64,000 nt of DNA. Source: an uncultured Oscillospiraceae bacterium. Lineage in GTDB: Bacteria; Bacillota; Clostridia; Oscillospirales; Oscillospiraceae. The DNA is taken from NCBI GenBank assembly GCA_934597255.1, contig CAKTQV010000002.1, forward strand, positions 1 through 64,000, given 5' to 3'. The notes below the pieces were generated by a model. That model had not been told where the DNA came from. It did not search any database and worked only from the letters and a program-made list of their open reading frames with translations. Both the position numbers and the translations under genes were made by a program. The number at the start of each line of letters is the position of its first letter. The first letter of the stretch is position 1. This document shows, piece by piece, positions 52,997 through 61,117 of this stretch.

Positions 52997-54307
52997 TTAT
53001 CGGTAGACCAGCTTACTCGTTCTCCCCAGCACGACGGCGGCGGCCAGCGTGATCACCTCGGTCACGAACGGCGCGATCCAGATCGCCTTCGTGCCGAAGG
53101 CCAGCGGCAGGCAGAAGATCATCACCGCCTTGACCGCGATCCCGCGGCTGACGGCGATGACGTTGGCCGTGCCGGTTCGCTTGGTGGAGAAGAAATACGC
53201 CGTGCAGATCAGGTTCAGCGCCATGGGGACAAACGACAGCGCAAACAGCGGCAGCGCCGCCGAGGCAGTTTGTATCAGCGCCGGTTCCTGATTGAAAATG
53301 CGGACAACAGGCACGTCGAAAAACAAAAGCGCACCGTAAATCAGCACAGACAGGGCGGCGTTGATGATAAGTCCGCGGCGGAAGTACCACATCAGTCCCA
53401 CGCCGTCCCTTTTGCCGTAGCACTGGCCCCACAGGGGCTGCAACCCTTGCGCCACGCCGGACAGAATAGCGTTGGCCAGCGAATAGATAAAGCTCAGCAC
53501 ACTGAAGGTCGACACGCCGATATCGCCGATGAGCCGCGCCAGCATCAGGTTATAGCAGAGAGCTGTGACAGGCGTGGTAAGCTGCGTGACTGCCTCCGCC
53601 ACGCCGCGCCTGCAGACCTTCCGGATGAGCGCGCCGCTGAGTCCAAACCGCCAGATCCGCAGATCGCCCCTGCGGCGCAGGAAGTGCGTCAGCAGCACCA
53701 GCACTGTCAGCACCTGTCCCAGACCGGACGCGACGGCTGCGCCGATGACGCCCATTTGCAGCGGGAAGATGAACAGCCAGTCGAGAAAGATGTTCGCGGC
53801 GGCGCCCGCGCACATCCCCACGAACGACAGCTCAGGCGAGCCGTCGTTGCGGACGAACACCGACAGGCAGGTGCCCATCAGCATGGGGACGGAAAAGGCG
53901 GAATAGTAGAAAAGATACTGCGCCGCCATCTCCCGCAGCTCCGTGCTGAGTCTTCTTGCGCCGCTGATATCCACGATCTGCCGGGAAAATACCATGCCAG
54001 CGGCCATCAGAAGTACGGCCATCAAAAGCGTCAGGGAAAAGGCGGTCATAAAAGCGTGGTTGGCCCCATCCTTGTCGCCGCGCCCCATGCGGATAGCCAC
54101 CACCGTGGCGCCGCCCATGGGAAACATGGCCGTGACCGCTACTGCGAAGGTGATGAACGGGACGGCGATATTCACCGCGCCAAGCGCGGCAGAGCCTACG
54201 CCGCGACCCACGAAAATGCCGTCCACTACGTTGTAGAGATAGGTCACGAACATTCCGCCCAGCGCGGGCAGAATGTAGCGGATCAATGTCTTTGCTTTTG
54301 CGTTTAT
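52997..54307 (-). CDS. MATE-family multidrug exporter 1 (likely ATA start)
   Basis: About 436 residues with 12 membrane helices. MFPMGGATVVAIRMGRGDKD and NVVDGIFVGRGVG match the MepA-like MATE branch, which exports cationic drugs with Na+ or H+. The frame stays open to an ATG at 54418, but the first 37 codons pass through a terminator hairpin. At 54307 an ATA codon has GGAGG exactly 8 bases upstream and gives NAKAKTLIRYILPALGG, where MATE proteins normally begin. I take ATA as the probable start; 54418 would then be a leader ORF. Confidence 0.82.
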   Translation of the reverse strand: MNAKAKTLIRYILPALGGMFVTYLYNVVDGIFVGRGVGSAALGAVNIAVPFITFAVAVTAMFPMGGATVVAIRMGRGDKDGANHAFMTAFSLTLLMAVLLMAAGMVFSRQIVDISGARRLSTELREMAAQYLFYYSAFSVPMLMGTCLSVFVRNDGSPELSFVGMCAGAAANIFLDWLFIFPLQMGVIGAAVASGLGQVLTVLVLLTHFLRRRGDLRIWRFGLSGALIRKVCRRGVAEAVTQLTTPVTALCYNLMLARLIGDIGVSTFSVLSFIYSLANAILSGVAQGLQPLWGQCYGKRDGVGLMWYFRRGLIINAALSVLIYGALLFFDVPVVRIFNQEPALIQTASAALPLFALSFVPMALNLICTAYFFSTKRTGTANVIAVSRGIAVKAVMIFCLPLAFGTKAIWIAPFVTEVITLAAAVVLGRTSKLVYR

Positions 54308-54320
54308 ACCGGTATCCTCC

Positions 54321-54337
54321 GAAAACAGGAAATGGGG
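54321..54337. repeat. 17-bp word shared with 54691-54707, copy 1
   Basis: GAAAACAGGAAATGGGG. On the minus strand it encodes PHFLFS in the MATE leader. Confidence 0.65.
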
Positions 54338-54373
54338 CAAAGCCCTGAAGGCCTTAGCTTCCGCAAAAACAAA

Positions 54374-54409
54374 AAGTGGGGTAAGGCCCAAAATGGTCTT
54401 ATCCCACTT
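54374..54409 (-). terminator. Leader attenuator of MATE exporter 1
   Basis: Minus strand AAGTGGG/CCCACTT with further pairs to a 36-base hairpin, followed by TTTTTGTTTTT. It lies between the promoter and the probable start codon, and begins 9 bases after the ATG at 54418. This is a transcription-attenuation layout. Confidence 0.75.
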
Positions 54410-54450
54410 AAACGGCATTCATGGCCGCAAGTCCTCTGATAAGCGGATCA

Positions 54451-54479
54451 ACTATACCATTTTTCAGAACGGCCGTCAA
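54451..54479 (-). promoter_or_regulatory. Promoter of MATE exporter 1
   Basis: Minus strand TTGACG, 17-bp spacer, TATAGT. It gives a leader of about 135 bases before the ATA start. Confidence 0.78.
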
Positions 54480-54690
54480 CGGGATATGCGGAGGCGGGGC
54501 ATGGCGGCCGCAGCGTCATTACAGCCGCGCGCATTTTATCCTTGTTTCGGCGGCGCGGTTCAGAGCGTTTTCTGTGTTCTTCCCATCCTATCCGTTCGCG
54601 GTATGCAGGGGGGCGCTTGACCCGAACCAAAGGGCCGGGGATATCTGCGCAAAGATTGACTTTCGCATTTTTGAGTGTTATAGTTTCTTT
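54480..54690. other. Intergenic between two MATE genes, no gene recognised
   Basis: Short frames on both strands lack support. On the minus strand a frame through 54678-54800 ends in PHFLFSKKL without a start or ribosome site, and looks like the tail of a lost gene or leader. Confidence 0.4.
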
Positions 54691-54707
54691 GAAAACAGGA
54701 AATGGGG
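54691..54707. repeat. 17-bp word shared with 54321-54337, copy 2
   Basis: GAAAACAGGAAATGGGG again, 370 bases away. The minus strand again reads PHFLFS, here inside an orphan frame. Confidence 0.65.
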
Positions 54708-54737
54708 TTCTCCCTTGGCGTTTACCTGAACCGCGAT

Positions 54738-54786
54738 AAGCTGATGACTTCTGTATGCATACAGGGGTATCGGCTTTTGTTTTTTC
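54738..54786 (+). terminator. Terminator or attenuator upstream of MATE exporter 2
   Basis: Hairpin with AAGC/GCTT, GAT/ATC and CTGTAT/ATACAG pairs, then TTTTGTTTTTT, 90 bases before the ATG at 54876. Confidence 0.65.
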
Positions 54787-54875
54787 AAGGCGTAACGATG
54801 AGGCGTATGGATACGGAGTGAACACGCCGGAAAAGCGATTGGCTGAAATGTAAACATTAGAAAGAGAGTACGTTT

Positions 54876-56276
54876 ATGAATATGCTGCAAATAAGCGAGG
54901 CCATGCGGGACGGTCAGCGCATACCGGTAAAAGAACAGATGAAGCTGGTGATTTCCCTATCTGTCCCAGCGATTTTAGAGCAGCTTGTAATGACGCTGAT
55001 GAGCTACATAGATACGGCGATGGTTGGAAGCCTTGGATACATGGCGACGGCCTCGATTGGCGTTGTATCAACTACGATCTGGCTGCTGAACGGCATTGTG
55101 AGCGCGGCCGCGGTCGGGTTTTCCATACAGGTTGCGCAATACCTTGGCGCGGGTCGTGAGAAAGACAGCCGGGATGTGCTTTGTCAGGCGATTTTATTCA
55201 ATATAGCATTTGGAGCGGCCCTGGCGGTTCTGGCTATCCTGTCAGGTCAGTTTTTGCCCTCTCTGCTGGGTGCGGAAGCCTCGATCCGCCCTTATGCAAA
55301 GGCCTATTTCTGCACGGTGGCGGCTTTTCTGCCGTTCAGTATGGCTTCCGCCATGTATTCCAGTATCCTTCGGTGCAGCGGAAATGTGGTAATACCCAGC
55401 ATTATGAATGCGGGAATGTGCCTGCTGGACGTGGTATTTAATTTTTTCCTGATTTACCCTACAAGGCAGATCGGACGCTTTACTGTATGGGGCGCCGGCC
55501 TTGGCGTCAGCGGCGCGGCATGGGGAACAGGCCTGGCGCAGGCCTGCGTAGGGTTGATTTTACTTCTTATCCTGGTCCGGCGGCAGGGGCCGCTGCGCCT
55601 GCGGGGAGAAGAACGCTGGCGATTTACAAAGGTCTGTATGCACAATGTGGTCGTGCTTGCAACGCCGGCGGCGCTGGAGCGTATTACTCTGTGTCTGGCG
55701 CAGATCGTTATGACTGCCGTTGTCGCAGGCATGGGCTCTGTTTCCGTTGCCGCCAATTATGTGGCTGTTCAGACAGAAAGCATTTGTTATCTTCCTGCCT
55801 ACGGCGTGGCAACGGCGGCTACAGCGCTTGTGGGTCAAAGCATTGGGGCCGGACGGCCGGATATGGCGAAACGCTTTGCCTATGGCACGACGGCGCTGGG
55901 ATTTGGATTGGTGACGATCACCGGCGGCCTTTTATTTGCGGGAGCGCCTGTTCTGACAAGGCTTTTGACGCCGGAGGCAGAAGTAATTGCACTTAGTACC
56001 CGCGTGCTTCGAATCGTGGCATTTTCCGAACCGCTGTTTGCGGTCAGTATCGTTATCATTGGAGCGCTCCGAGGCGCGGGGGACGGGAAGGGGCCGTTTT
56101 TCATCAACTCATTGAGCATGTGGGCGATCCGCGTTCTAACGGTTCTGCTGTTCACGCGCTCTTATGGCGTCGTGGGCGTCTGGGCTACCATGACGGTGGA
56201 GCTTATTCTGCGCGGGATTTTTTTCCTTATCCGGCTGCTGAAAGGGCGTTGGGTCCATACAAACGCCCTGAATTAA
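54876..56276 (+). CDS. MATE-family exporter 2
   Basis: 466 residues, 12 helices. SYIDTAMVGSLG, GFSIQVAQYLGAG and ILRCSGNVVIPSIMN are MATE blocks of a branch different from the other two exporters in the window. It exports organic cations or metabolites with Na+ or H+. The ATG at 54876 has GAAAGAGAG upstream. A hairpin with T tract lies in the leader. Codon use is less GC-rich than in the core genes nearby. Confidence 0.9.
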   Translation: MNMLQISEAMRDGQRIPVKEQMKLVISLSVPAILEQLVMTLMSYIDTAMVGSLGYMATASIGVVSTTIWLLNGIVSAAAVGFSIQVAQYLGAGREKDSRDVLCQAILFNIAFGAALAVLAILSGQFLPSLLGAEASIRPYAKAYFCTVAAFLPFSMASAMYSSILRCSGNVVIPSIMNAGMCLLDVVFNFFLIYPTRQIGRFTVWGAGLGVSGAAWGTGLAQACVGLILLLILVRRQGPLRLRGEERWRFTKVCMHNVVVLATPAALERITLCLAQIVMTAVVAGMGSVSVAANYVAVQTESICYLPAYGVATAATALVGQSIGAGRPDMAKRFAYGTTALGFGLVTITGGLLFAGAPVLTRLLTPEAEVIALSTRVLRIVAFSEPLFAVSIVIIGALRGAGDGKGPFFINSLSMWAIRVLTVLLFTRSYGVVGVWATMTVELILRGIFFLIRLLKGRWVHTNALN

Positions 56277-56394
56277 AGATTCGAAGGATTGAAAAAATGG
56301 GGAACTATACCCTGAAGACGGTATGCCGCCGTATTTCGGATGGAAACGACTTAAGCTGTATTTCCCGTCTGAAGCATTGCGGTAAACCGAAAGT

Positions 56395-56538
56395 TTATTT
56401 GGATTTATCCTTGAAAAAGCCAATTAAAATCAAAGCGATACCGAGAATTGCTGCTGGAATATAAATCGCATTAGGTATGCGACAAACAAATCTATCCATT
56501 CCAGACATGGCAAGCAATATAAATAATAATTCCTGCAC
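56395..56538 (-). pseudogene. Remnant or very small membrane protein
   Basis: The minus-strand frame reads LLFILLAMSGMDRFVCRI, then a second hydrophobic stretch, ending GFFKDKSK and TAA. It looks like the C-terminal part of a membrane protein. A stop lies a few codons upstream of the only GTG, and no ribosome site is visible, so truncation is likely. The rest of 56277-56682 holds no supported gene. Confidence 0.45.
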
Positions 56539-56682
56539 AGATTTATATTTCTATCTTTCACAGCTGTTCCTCTTTACAGCTTTCGATTTATCTGTCAGCT
56601 TCCCACAGATTAAAATGAAAGCCGGATTTTCTCGGGATATGGCTCTTTGCCGCATCGTCATTGCGCAGGAAGCCATTCTTTT

Positions 56683-57381
56683 TTACGGATGCTTTTTCTC
56701 ATAAAACGCGGCCGCTATGCACCAGACCACGATTGAGCTGTTCGTGCTGCTCTGGCTCATCACGGACATCCACGTGGCCGCGGGCACCTGCAGAGCCTGC
56801 GCAATGTCCGGAATGACGACGAGCAGGAGGTTCCATGTGACCGGATGAAAAGCGAGCATCCACCGGGGATGGCGGGTCTTGCCGGCAAGCAGCATCACGA
56901 AATGGAGAGCGATCATCAATACCATCGGAAGATACATCGGCAGGATGGCGATGAGCATATCGTCCTGATAGGCTGTGACCGCTGTGAGCGCGGCATCCGC
57001 GCCGATACGCGGCCCCAGATAGGCGGTAAACCACGCCAAAGTAGCCGACCAGAGGTGGATCGCCAGCGCGACCGCAACGGTGAAGATCCCGCACAGGTAC
57101 TGGACGGATTTGGTTTTTCTGTACCGCGCGTCGATATCCGCGTTCAGCGCTTTTACCATGAAGTAATAGAGAAAGCTGCCGATCGCGCCCAGCCCGACGA
57201 TCAGTACGGGTCTTCACAGCCCGTAGGCGCCGGAGAGATAGTAGGCTCTGTTGAACATGCCCGTGTCTGCTGCCTGCAGCGGAATGCACCCGAGCAGCCA
57301 GTCCCCGGCGGCCATCAGGATACCGCCGATGGCGCCGAGGATGCACCAGCGGATAAAGGTTTTGTTTTCTCCTGTTTTCAT
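56683..57381 (-). pseudogene. Membrane protein gene interrupted by an in-frame TGA
   Basis: An ATG at 57381 with GGGAGG 6 bases upstream opens MKTGENKTFIRW, and the frame continues to 56683 (232 codons) with only one stop, TGA at codon 56 (57214-57216). Around it the protein reads SGAYGL-stop-RPVLIVGLGAIG, consistent with a Trp TGG to TGA change. Several hydrophobic segments follow. It resembles DUF6796-type integral membrane proteins. The downstream 158-codon part could be translated separately from ATG 57159. Confidence 0.75.
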
Positions 57382-57508
57382 TTTCGCCTCCCATTGCGGT
57401 TCGGGATAAGCCCTGCTCGGCTAACGCCCTATGCGGGGCGGCAGTCACGAGATCGCAGCTTTCAAATTCCGGTTTTTCCGGACTCAGTATAACATATCCG
57501 TAAAAGAA

Positions 57509-57543
57509 AGCCCACTGCAATTCCAGCAAAATTGCGGTGGGCT
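57509..57543 (-). terminator. Terminator of MATE exporter 3
   Basis: 14-bp stem AGCCCACCGCAATT (one mismatch) followed on the minus strand by TTTCTTTTA, 67 bases after the stop. Confidence 0.75.
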
Positions 57544-57610
57544 GATGGTTTCGGGTGAGGTCATAGGTATCTCAGAAAATGCGGATATATCGATCCATTT
57601 ATGCCATAGT

Positions 57611-58945
57611 TCAGGCGAGAAGTTCTCTCTTTCGGGCTTTGTAATAGAGCAGGCCGACCAGATCGGCCAGAGCCCAGCCGATCGGGACCGACCACCAGAT
57701 GCCGTTCACGCCGAATGCGGGGATGGCGGACAGCAGGTAGGCCAGGGCGACGCGCGTGCCCAATGAGAGGACGGTCAGGACAACGCTCATCCCCGGCTTC
57801 CCCAATGCGCGATACAAGCCATAGAGCAGGAACAGACAGCCGATGCCGCAGTAAAACGCGCCTTCAATACGCAGATAACGCACGCCTTCCATAATGATCC
57901 CGGCTTCTCCGGCATCCACAAAAAGCGCCATAAGCGGTTTTGCGAAGGTGCAGACGAGCGCGGATATAATCACGCAGAAAGCCATGGAGATGCACACCGC
58001 GCTTTTCAGCCCCGAGCGTATCCGCGAGCTCTCCTTGGCGCCGTAATTCTGCGCGATAAAGGTGGAAAAGGCATTGCCGAAATCCTGCACAGGCATATAA
58101 GCGAATGCGTCGATTTTCACAGCGGCGGCAAAGGCGGCCATTACAACGGGGCCGAAGCTGTTGACAAGTCCCTGCACCATAAGAATACCGAGATTCATAA
58201 CCGATTGCTGAACGCAGGTCAGCGTGGAAAAGGAAATGATCTCGCGGATGCGCTCTCTCCGCAGGCGGCGAAGCTCCCATATCGAGCGCACCTGTGAAAA
58301 GCGCATAAGCGTGTAAACGGCGATACCAACGCCCGAAAGATACTGGGCGATCACAGTCGCTTCCGCAGCTCCGGCAGCGCCCCGGCTCAATCCGATCACG
58401 AACCAGAGATCAAGGACGATGTTCAGCCCGGCGGAAACGGCGAGAAAAGCCAGCGGAATGACGGAATTGCCGATCGCCCTCAGGAAGGCGGCAAAGTAGT
58501 TGTAGAGGAAAACGGCAGGGATCCCCATGAAGATCACAAGCAAATACTCCCGCATATCACCCCAGACCTCTTCCGGGACCCGAAGAAACGTGCTAAGCCC
58601 ATCCAGGCAGACGAAGGCCAGAATGTTCAGAAGAACCGTAACGAATGCAATGAAGAAGAAGGAGGCGCATAGATTTTCGCGCAGGGTCTTTTCATCCCGC
58701 TGCCCGAAGCACATGGAAAACAGCGCGCCGCTTCCCATGCACAGGCCAAGGATGATGGAGGTCAGAAATGTCATCAGTGCAAAGGACGAGCCCACCGCGG
58801 CAAGGGCATTGCGCCCAAGGAACTGTCCGACGATCAGTGTGTCGGCAATATTATAGCACTGCTGAAGCAGATCCCCCAAGATCATGGGGATGGCAAACAG
58901 CAGCATGGACCTGATAACAGGGCCTTTTGTCAGATCCCGATTCAT
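57611..58945 (-). CDS. MATE-family exporter 3
   Basis: 444 residues. CYNIADTLIVGQFLGRNALAAVG, GNSVIPLAF and FGNAFSTFIAQNYGAK are NorM/DinF-like MATE blocks. The ATG at 58945 has GGAGGT 6 bases upstream; the in-frame ATG at 59005 lies inside the promoter. It is divergent from an Lrp/AsnC-type regulator with back-to-back promoters, so control by that regulator is likely. Substrate unknown. Confidence 0.9.
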   Translation of the reverse strand: MNRDLTKGPVIRSMLLFAIPMILGDLLQQCYNIADTLIVGQFLGRNALAAVGSSFALMTFLTSIILGLCMGSGALFSMCFGQRDEKTLRENLCASFFFIAFVTVLLNILAFVCLDGLSTFLRVPEEVWGDMREYLLVIFMGIPAVFLYNYFAAFLRAIGNSVIPLAFLAVSAGLNIVLDLWFVIGLSRGAAGAAEATVIAQYLSGVGIAVYTLMRFSQVRSIWELRRLRRERIREIISFSTLTCVQQSVMNLGILMVQGLVNSFGPVVMAAFAAAVKIDAFAYMPVQDFGNAFSTFIAQNYGAKESSRIRSGLKSAVCISMAFCVIISALVCTFAKPLMALFVDAGEAGIIMEGVRYLRIEGAFYCGIGCLFLLYGLYRALGKPGMSVVLTVLSLGTRVALAYLLSAIPAFGVNGIWWSVPIGWALADLVGLLYYKARKRELLA

Positions 58946-58989
58946 AGCGATACCTCCAAAACGCAAGCTGGAAAATTCGTTTCGAAAGT

Positions 58990-59018
58990 ATTGTAGTGTT
59001 TTCAAAATGTTCTGTCAA
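58990..59018 (-). promoter_or_regulatory. Promoter of MATE exporter 3
   Basis: Minus strand TTGACA, 17-bp spacer, TACAAT, 44 bases before the ATG. Confidence 0.8.
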
Positions 59019-59025
59019 TATAACG

Positions 59026-59054
59026 TTTACTTTTTGCACGGGCGGTGCTATCAT
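59026..59054 (+). promoter_or_regulatory. Promoter of the Lrp/AsnC regulator
   Basis: TTTACT, 17-bp spacer, TATCAT, 34 bases before the ATG. It lies 7 bases from the divergent exporter promoter, so one bound regulator could affect both. Confidence 0.55.
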
Positions 59055-59088
59055 AAATGGCACCATCATGGTTTGGGGAGGATGCGGT

Positions 59089-59547
59089 ATGTATTTGGAC
59101 GGGCTGGACGAACTGGATCAAAAGATCGTGCGGCTGCTGATAGAAAATGCGCGTATTTCCTATTCGGACATTGGAGAAAAAATCGGTATCTCAAGAGTTG
59201 CGGTAAAAGCCAGGATCCAGGCTCTGGAGCGGAAGGGCGTTATTGAGGAATATACGACCGTTATCAACCCTCAGAAGATCAGCGGAGCGGTGTCCTGCTA
59301 TTTTGAAATTGAAACGACGCCGAATTGTCTGGCAAAGGTAACAGAGATACTGAATCAGCAGGATACGGTCACACAGATCTATCGTGTGACCGGAAAGGAC
59401 AAGCTGCACGTTCACGCGGTTGCCGCTTCCGGCGAAGAAATGGAGACGTTCCTGCACGCCGTTATTGACACATTGCCCGGGGTGGTCAGCTGCAGCTGCA
59501 ATATGATCCTCTCGCGTATTAAGGACATAAAGGGCCTGCGGCTATAG
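59089..59547 (+). CDS. Lrp/AsnC-family transcription regulator
   Basis: 152 residues. The N-terminal winged helix (LDELDQKIVRLLIENARISYSDIG) with recognition helix ISRVAVKARIQAL is followed by the RAM ligand domain. GGGGAGG lies 7 bases before the ATG at 59089; a longer frame from 58996 starts inside the promoter region. Lrp-type proteins bind amino acids or similar effectors. The divergent exporter is the likely target. Confidence 0.92.
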   Translation: MYLDGLDELDQKIVRLLIENARISYSDIGEKIGISRVAVKARIQALERKGVIEEYTTVINPQKISGAVSCYFEIETTPNCLAKVTEILNQQDTVTQIYRVTGKDKLHVHAVAASGEEMETFLHAVIDTLPGVVSCSCNMILSRIKDIKGLRL

Positions 59548-59601
59548 GCATTGCCGGCAGGCAGTCGAGCGGCCGTCCGTATGAAGAAATAGCAGCAAGA
59601 A

Positions 59602-59633
59602 AAATCCCTCGCCGTGCTGGGCGGGGGATTTTC
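59602..59633 (+). terminator. Terminator of the Lrp/AsnC gene
   Basis: Stem AAATCCCTCGCC/GGCGGGGGATTT with a short loop, then TTCGTT. Confidence 0.75.
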
Positions 59634-59719
59634 GTTCGTAAAGGAGCATAAGAATGCCCCTGCAATTTAAGGGGCCTGTTTTTTTGCGGCTCTGCACCCG
59701 CTTCGCGTCAAGCTGGAAG

Positions 59720-60034
59720 CTATCGTTTGAATCGGTTTCCGGAATTCATATAGATGACTGTACCGACACATACGACAAAAAACAGACAAAGGCCGCCCCA
59801 AAGCAACCACATCGCTTTGAAAACCTCGCTGGAGGCAATGACGAGCCAACACCCGGCCAATATAAACATCATTTTTCCCATGAAGCTACACAGCTTCTTT
59901 TCATCAATTTTTTGTTTTTCGACTTTTGAGGCGGTATTGTAACCGGCAATCAAAAAAGCGCCTTTTCCGTTTAAAAAGACAATCCCAAGGATAACAAACA
60001 CCGTTATCATTACAAGATGAATTGCTAACAGCAT
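59720..60034 (-). CDS. DUF3784 membrane protein
   Basis: 104 residues. Three hydrophobic segments (about 3-22, 52-70, 76-94) and the family motif FLIAGYNT are present. The ATG at 60034 has GGGGAGGT 6 bases upstream; an in-frame ATG at 60070 does not. Function of DUF3784 is unknown. Confidence 0.85.
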   Translation of the reverse strand: MLLAIHLVMITVFVILGIVFLNGKGAFLIAGYNTASKVEKQKIDEKKLCSFMGKMMFILAGCWLVIASSEVFKAMWLLWGGLCLFFVVCVGTVIYMNSGNRFKR

Positions 60035-60080
60035 AAGGCACCTCCCCAAATTCCGATTTGTCTGATTCATTATAGCATAA

Positions 60081-60117
60081 AAGTCCGCCGTAATTCTATC
60101 AGAATTACGGCGGACTT
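60081..60117 (-). terminator. Terminator hairpin after tRNA-Pro
   Basis: Perfect 17-bp stem AAGTCCGCCGTAATTCT with loop ATC, directly behind the minus-strand tRNA-Pro. The following T tract is poor. Confidence 0.7.
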
Positions 60118-60118
60118 G

Positions 60119-60194
60119 TGGTCGGAGTGAGGTGACTTGAACACCCGGCCTCTTGGTCCCGAACCAAGCGCGCTACCAACTGCGCTACACCCCG
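60119..60194 (-). tRNA. tRNA-Pro (anticodon CGG)
   Basis: Acceptor CGGGGTG/CACTCCG (one G-U). Stem CTTGG/CCAAG holds the loop TTCGGGA, giving CGG. CCA is encoded. It is cotranscribed with tRNA-Gly 30 bases upstream. Confidence 0.95.
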
Positions 60195-60224
60195 ATATAT
60201 TCTTTTTTACGCAGGCAGATGGGT

Positions 60225-60298
60225 TGGAGCAGGTGAAGGGAATCGAACCCTCGTATTCAGCTTGGGAAGCTGATGTTCTGCCATTGAACTACACCTGC
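60225..60298 (-). tRNA. tRNA-Gly (anticodon CCC)
   Basis: Acceptor GCAGGTG/CACCTGC pairs fully. Stem TCAGC/GCTGA holds the loop TTCCCAA, giving CCC. The 3' end is TCCA. Confidence 0.95.
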
Positions 60299-60317
60299 AA
60301 GGGCTGCAAGCTTTGCG

Positions 60318-60346
60318 ATTATAACACTGAAATGCGAACAAATCAA
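60318..60346 (-). promoter_or_regulatory. Promoter of tRNA-Gly and tRNA-Pro
   Basis: Minus strand TTGATT, 17-bp spacer, TATAAT, 19 bases before tRNA-Gly. Confidence 0.8.
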
Positions 60347-60395
60347 GCATAAATTTTGGAAAATGCAAATAAAGTTTTTCCGGGGAGGTGTCAGA

Positions 60396-60554
60396 ATGTC
60401 GTTTTCAAGGCTGTGCATTGCGGCGGCGCTGCTGTTTGCCGCGACGTATATCCATCTGTATATGCCGGACATGCACCGGCAGCTCATGCCCTGCGCGGCG
60501 GCGGTAACGGTACAGGAGGGCTTCGTGCTGCCGGCGGTGAGCGCGGATGACTGA
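60396..60554 (+). CDS. Small exported or membrane protein upstream of the M50 protease
   Basis: 52 residues. The ATG at 60396 has GGGGAGG 7 bases upstream. A hydrophobic stretch (about 5-20) could be a signal or anchor, followed by a short external tail (MHRQLMPCAAAVTV). Its last codons overlap the protease start by 8 bases, so the two are translated together. It is not a recognised SpoIVFA; a small partner of the protease is inferred from coupling. Confidence 0.65.
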   Translation: MSFSRLCIAAALLFAATYIHLYMPDMHRQLMPCAAAVTVQEGFVLPAVSADD

Positions 60555-61107
60555 GCTGCGGCTTCATGTCAGCCCCGGCTTTCTCCTCGCTGCGGCGGCG
60601 CTGTATTACATCGGCGGGGCGCGTCTGCTGGGGGCGGTGATCCTGGCGGACAGCGCGCACGAGCTGGGGCATATGGCGGCCATTCACCTGACCGGCGTGC
60701 AGCTTCGGCGCCTGCGGCTGCACGGAGGGGGCGCCGTGCTGGAATGCGGGGGACTGCGCTCGCGCTCGGACGAGCTGCTGATCGTGGCGATGGGGCCGCT
60801 GGCGGGGCTGGCCGTGGCGCTGGTGTGTCTGGCGGTCGGGACGCCCTTCGCCCGCTTCACGGCGGCGGCGGCGCTTCTGGCGACGGGCTTCAATCTTCTG
60901 CCGGCGCTGCCGCTGGACGGCGGGCGCATCGCGTGGCTGCTCATTTCCGGCATGACTTCGCTGCGCGCGGCGGACGTTATCCTGCGCGTTTCGGGCTGCC
61001 TTTGCGCGGCCGGGATCACGGCGCTGGGACTGCGGCTGCATTCGCCGGCGGCGGCCGCCGCGGGTATTTATCTCGCGGCTCTTGTCAATTTCCCGTCGAT
61101 GCGTTAA
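60547..61107 (+). CDS. Site-2 protease, M50 family, SpoIVFB-like
   Basis: 186 residues, small as in sporulation-type M50B enzymes. Zinc motif HELGH at 38-42 lies in a membrane helix, and the second motif NLLPALPLDGGR lies near 115. These enzymes cut membrane-embedded substrates; SpoIVFB activates pro-sigma-K in spore formers. The gene starts inside the small upstream gene. Confidence 0.87.
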   Translation: MTELRLHVSPGFLLAAAALYYIGGARLLGAVILADSAHELGHMAAIHLTGVQLRRLRLHGGGAVLECGGLRSRSDELLIVAMGPLAGLAVALVCLAVGTPFARFTAAAALLATGFNLLPALPLDGGRIAWLLISGMTSLRAADVILRVSGCLCAAGITALGLRLHSPAAAAAGIYLAALVNFPSMR

Positions 61108-61117
61108 AATACCCCTT

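Noticed and set aside
56297..56464. 55-codon plus-strand ORF after MATE exporter 2
   Set aside because: The minus strand of the same bases encodes a convincing hydrophobic protein tail, and the plus-strand product resembles nothing.
57214..57216. In-frame TGA read as selenocysteine
   Set aside because: The context is a hydrophobic structural stretch with no redox motif, and a Trp to stop change is simpler; no selenocysteine-insertion hairpin was convincing.
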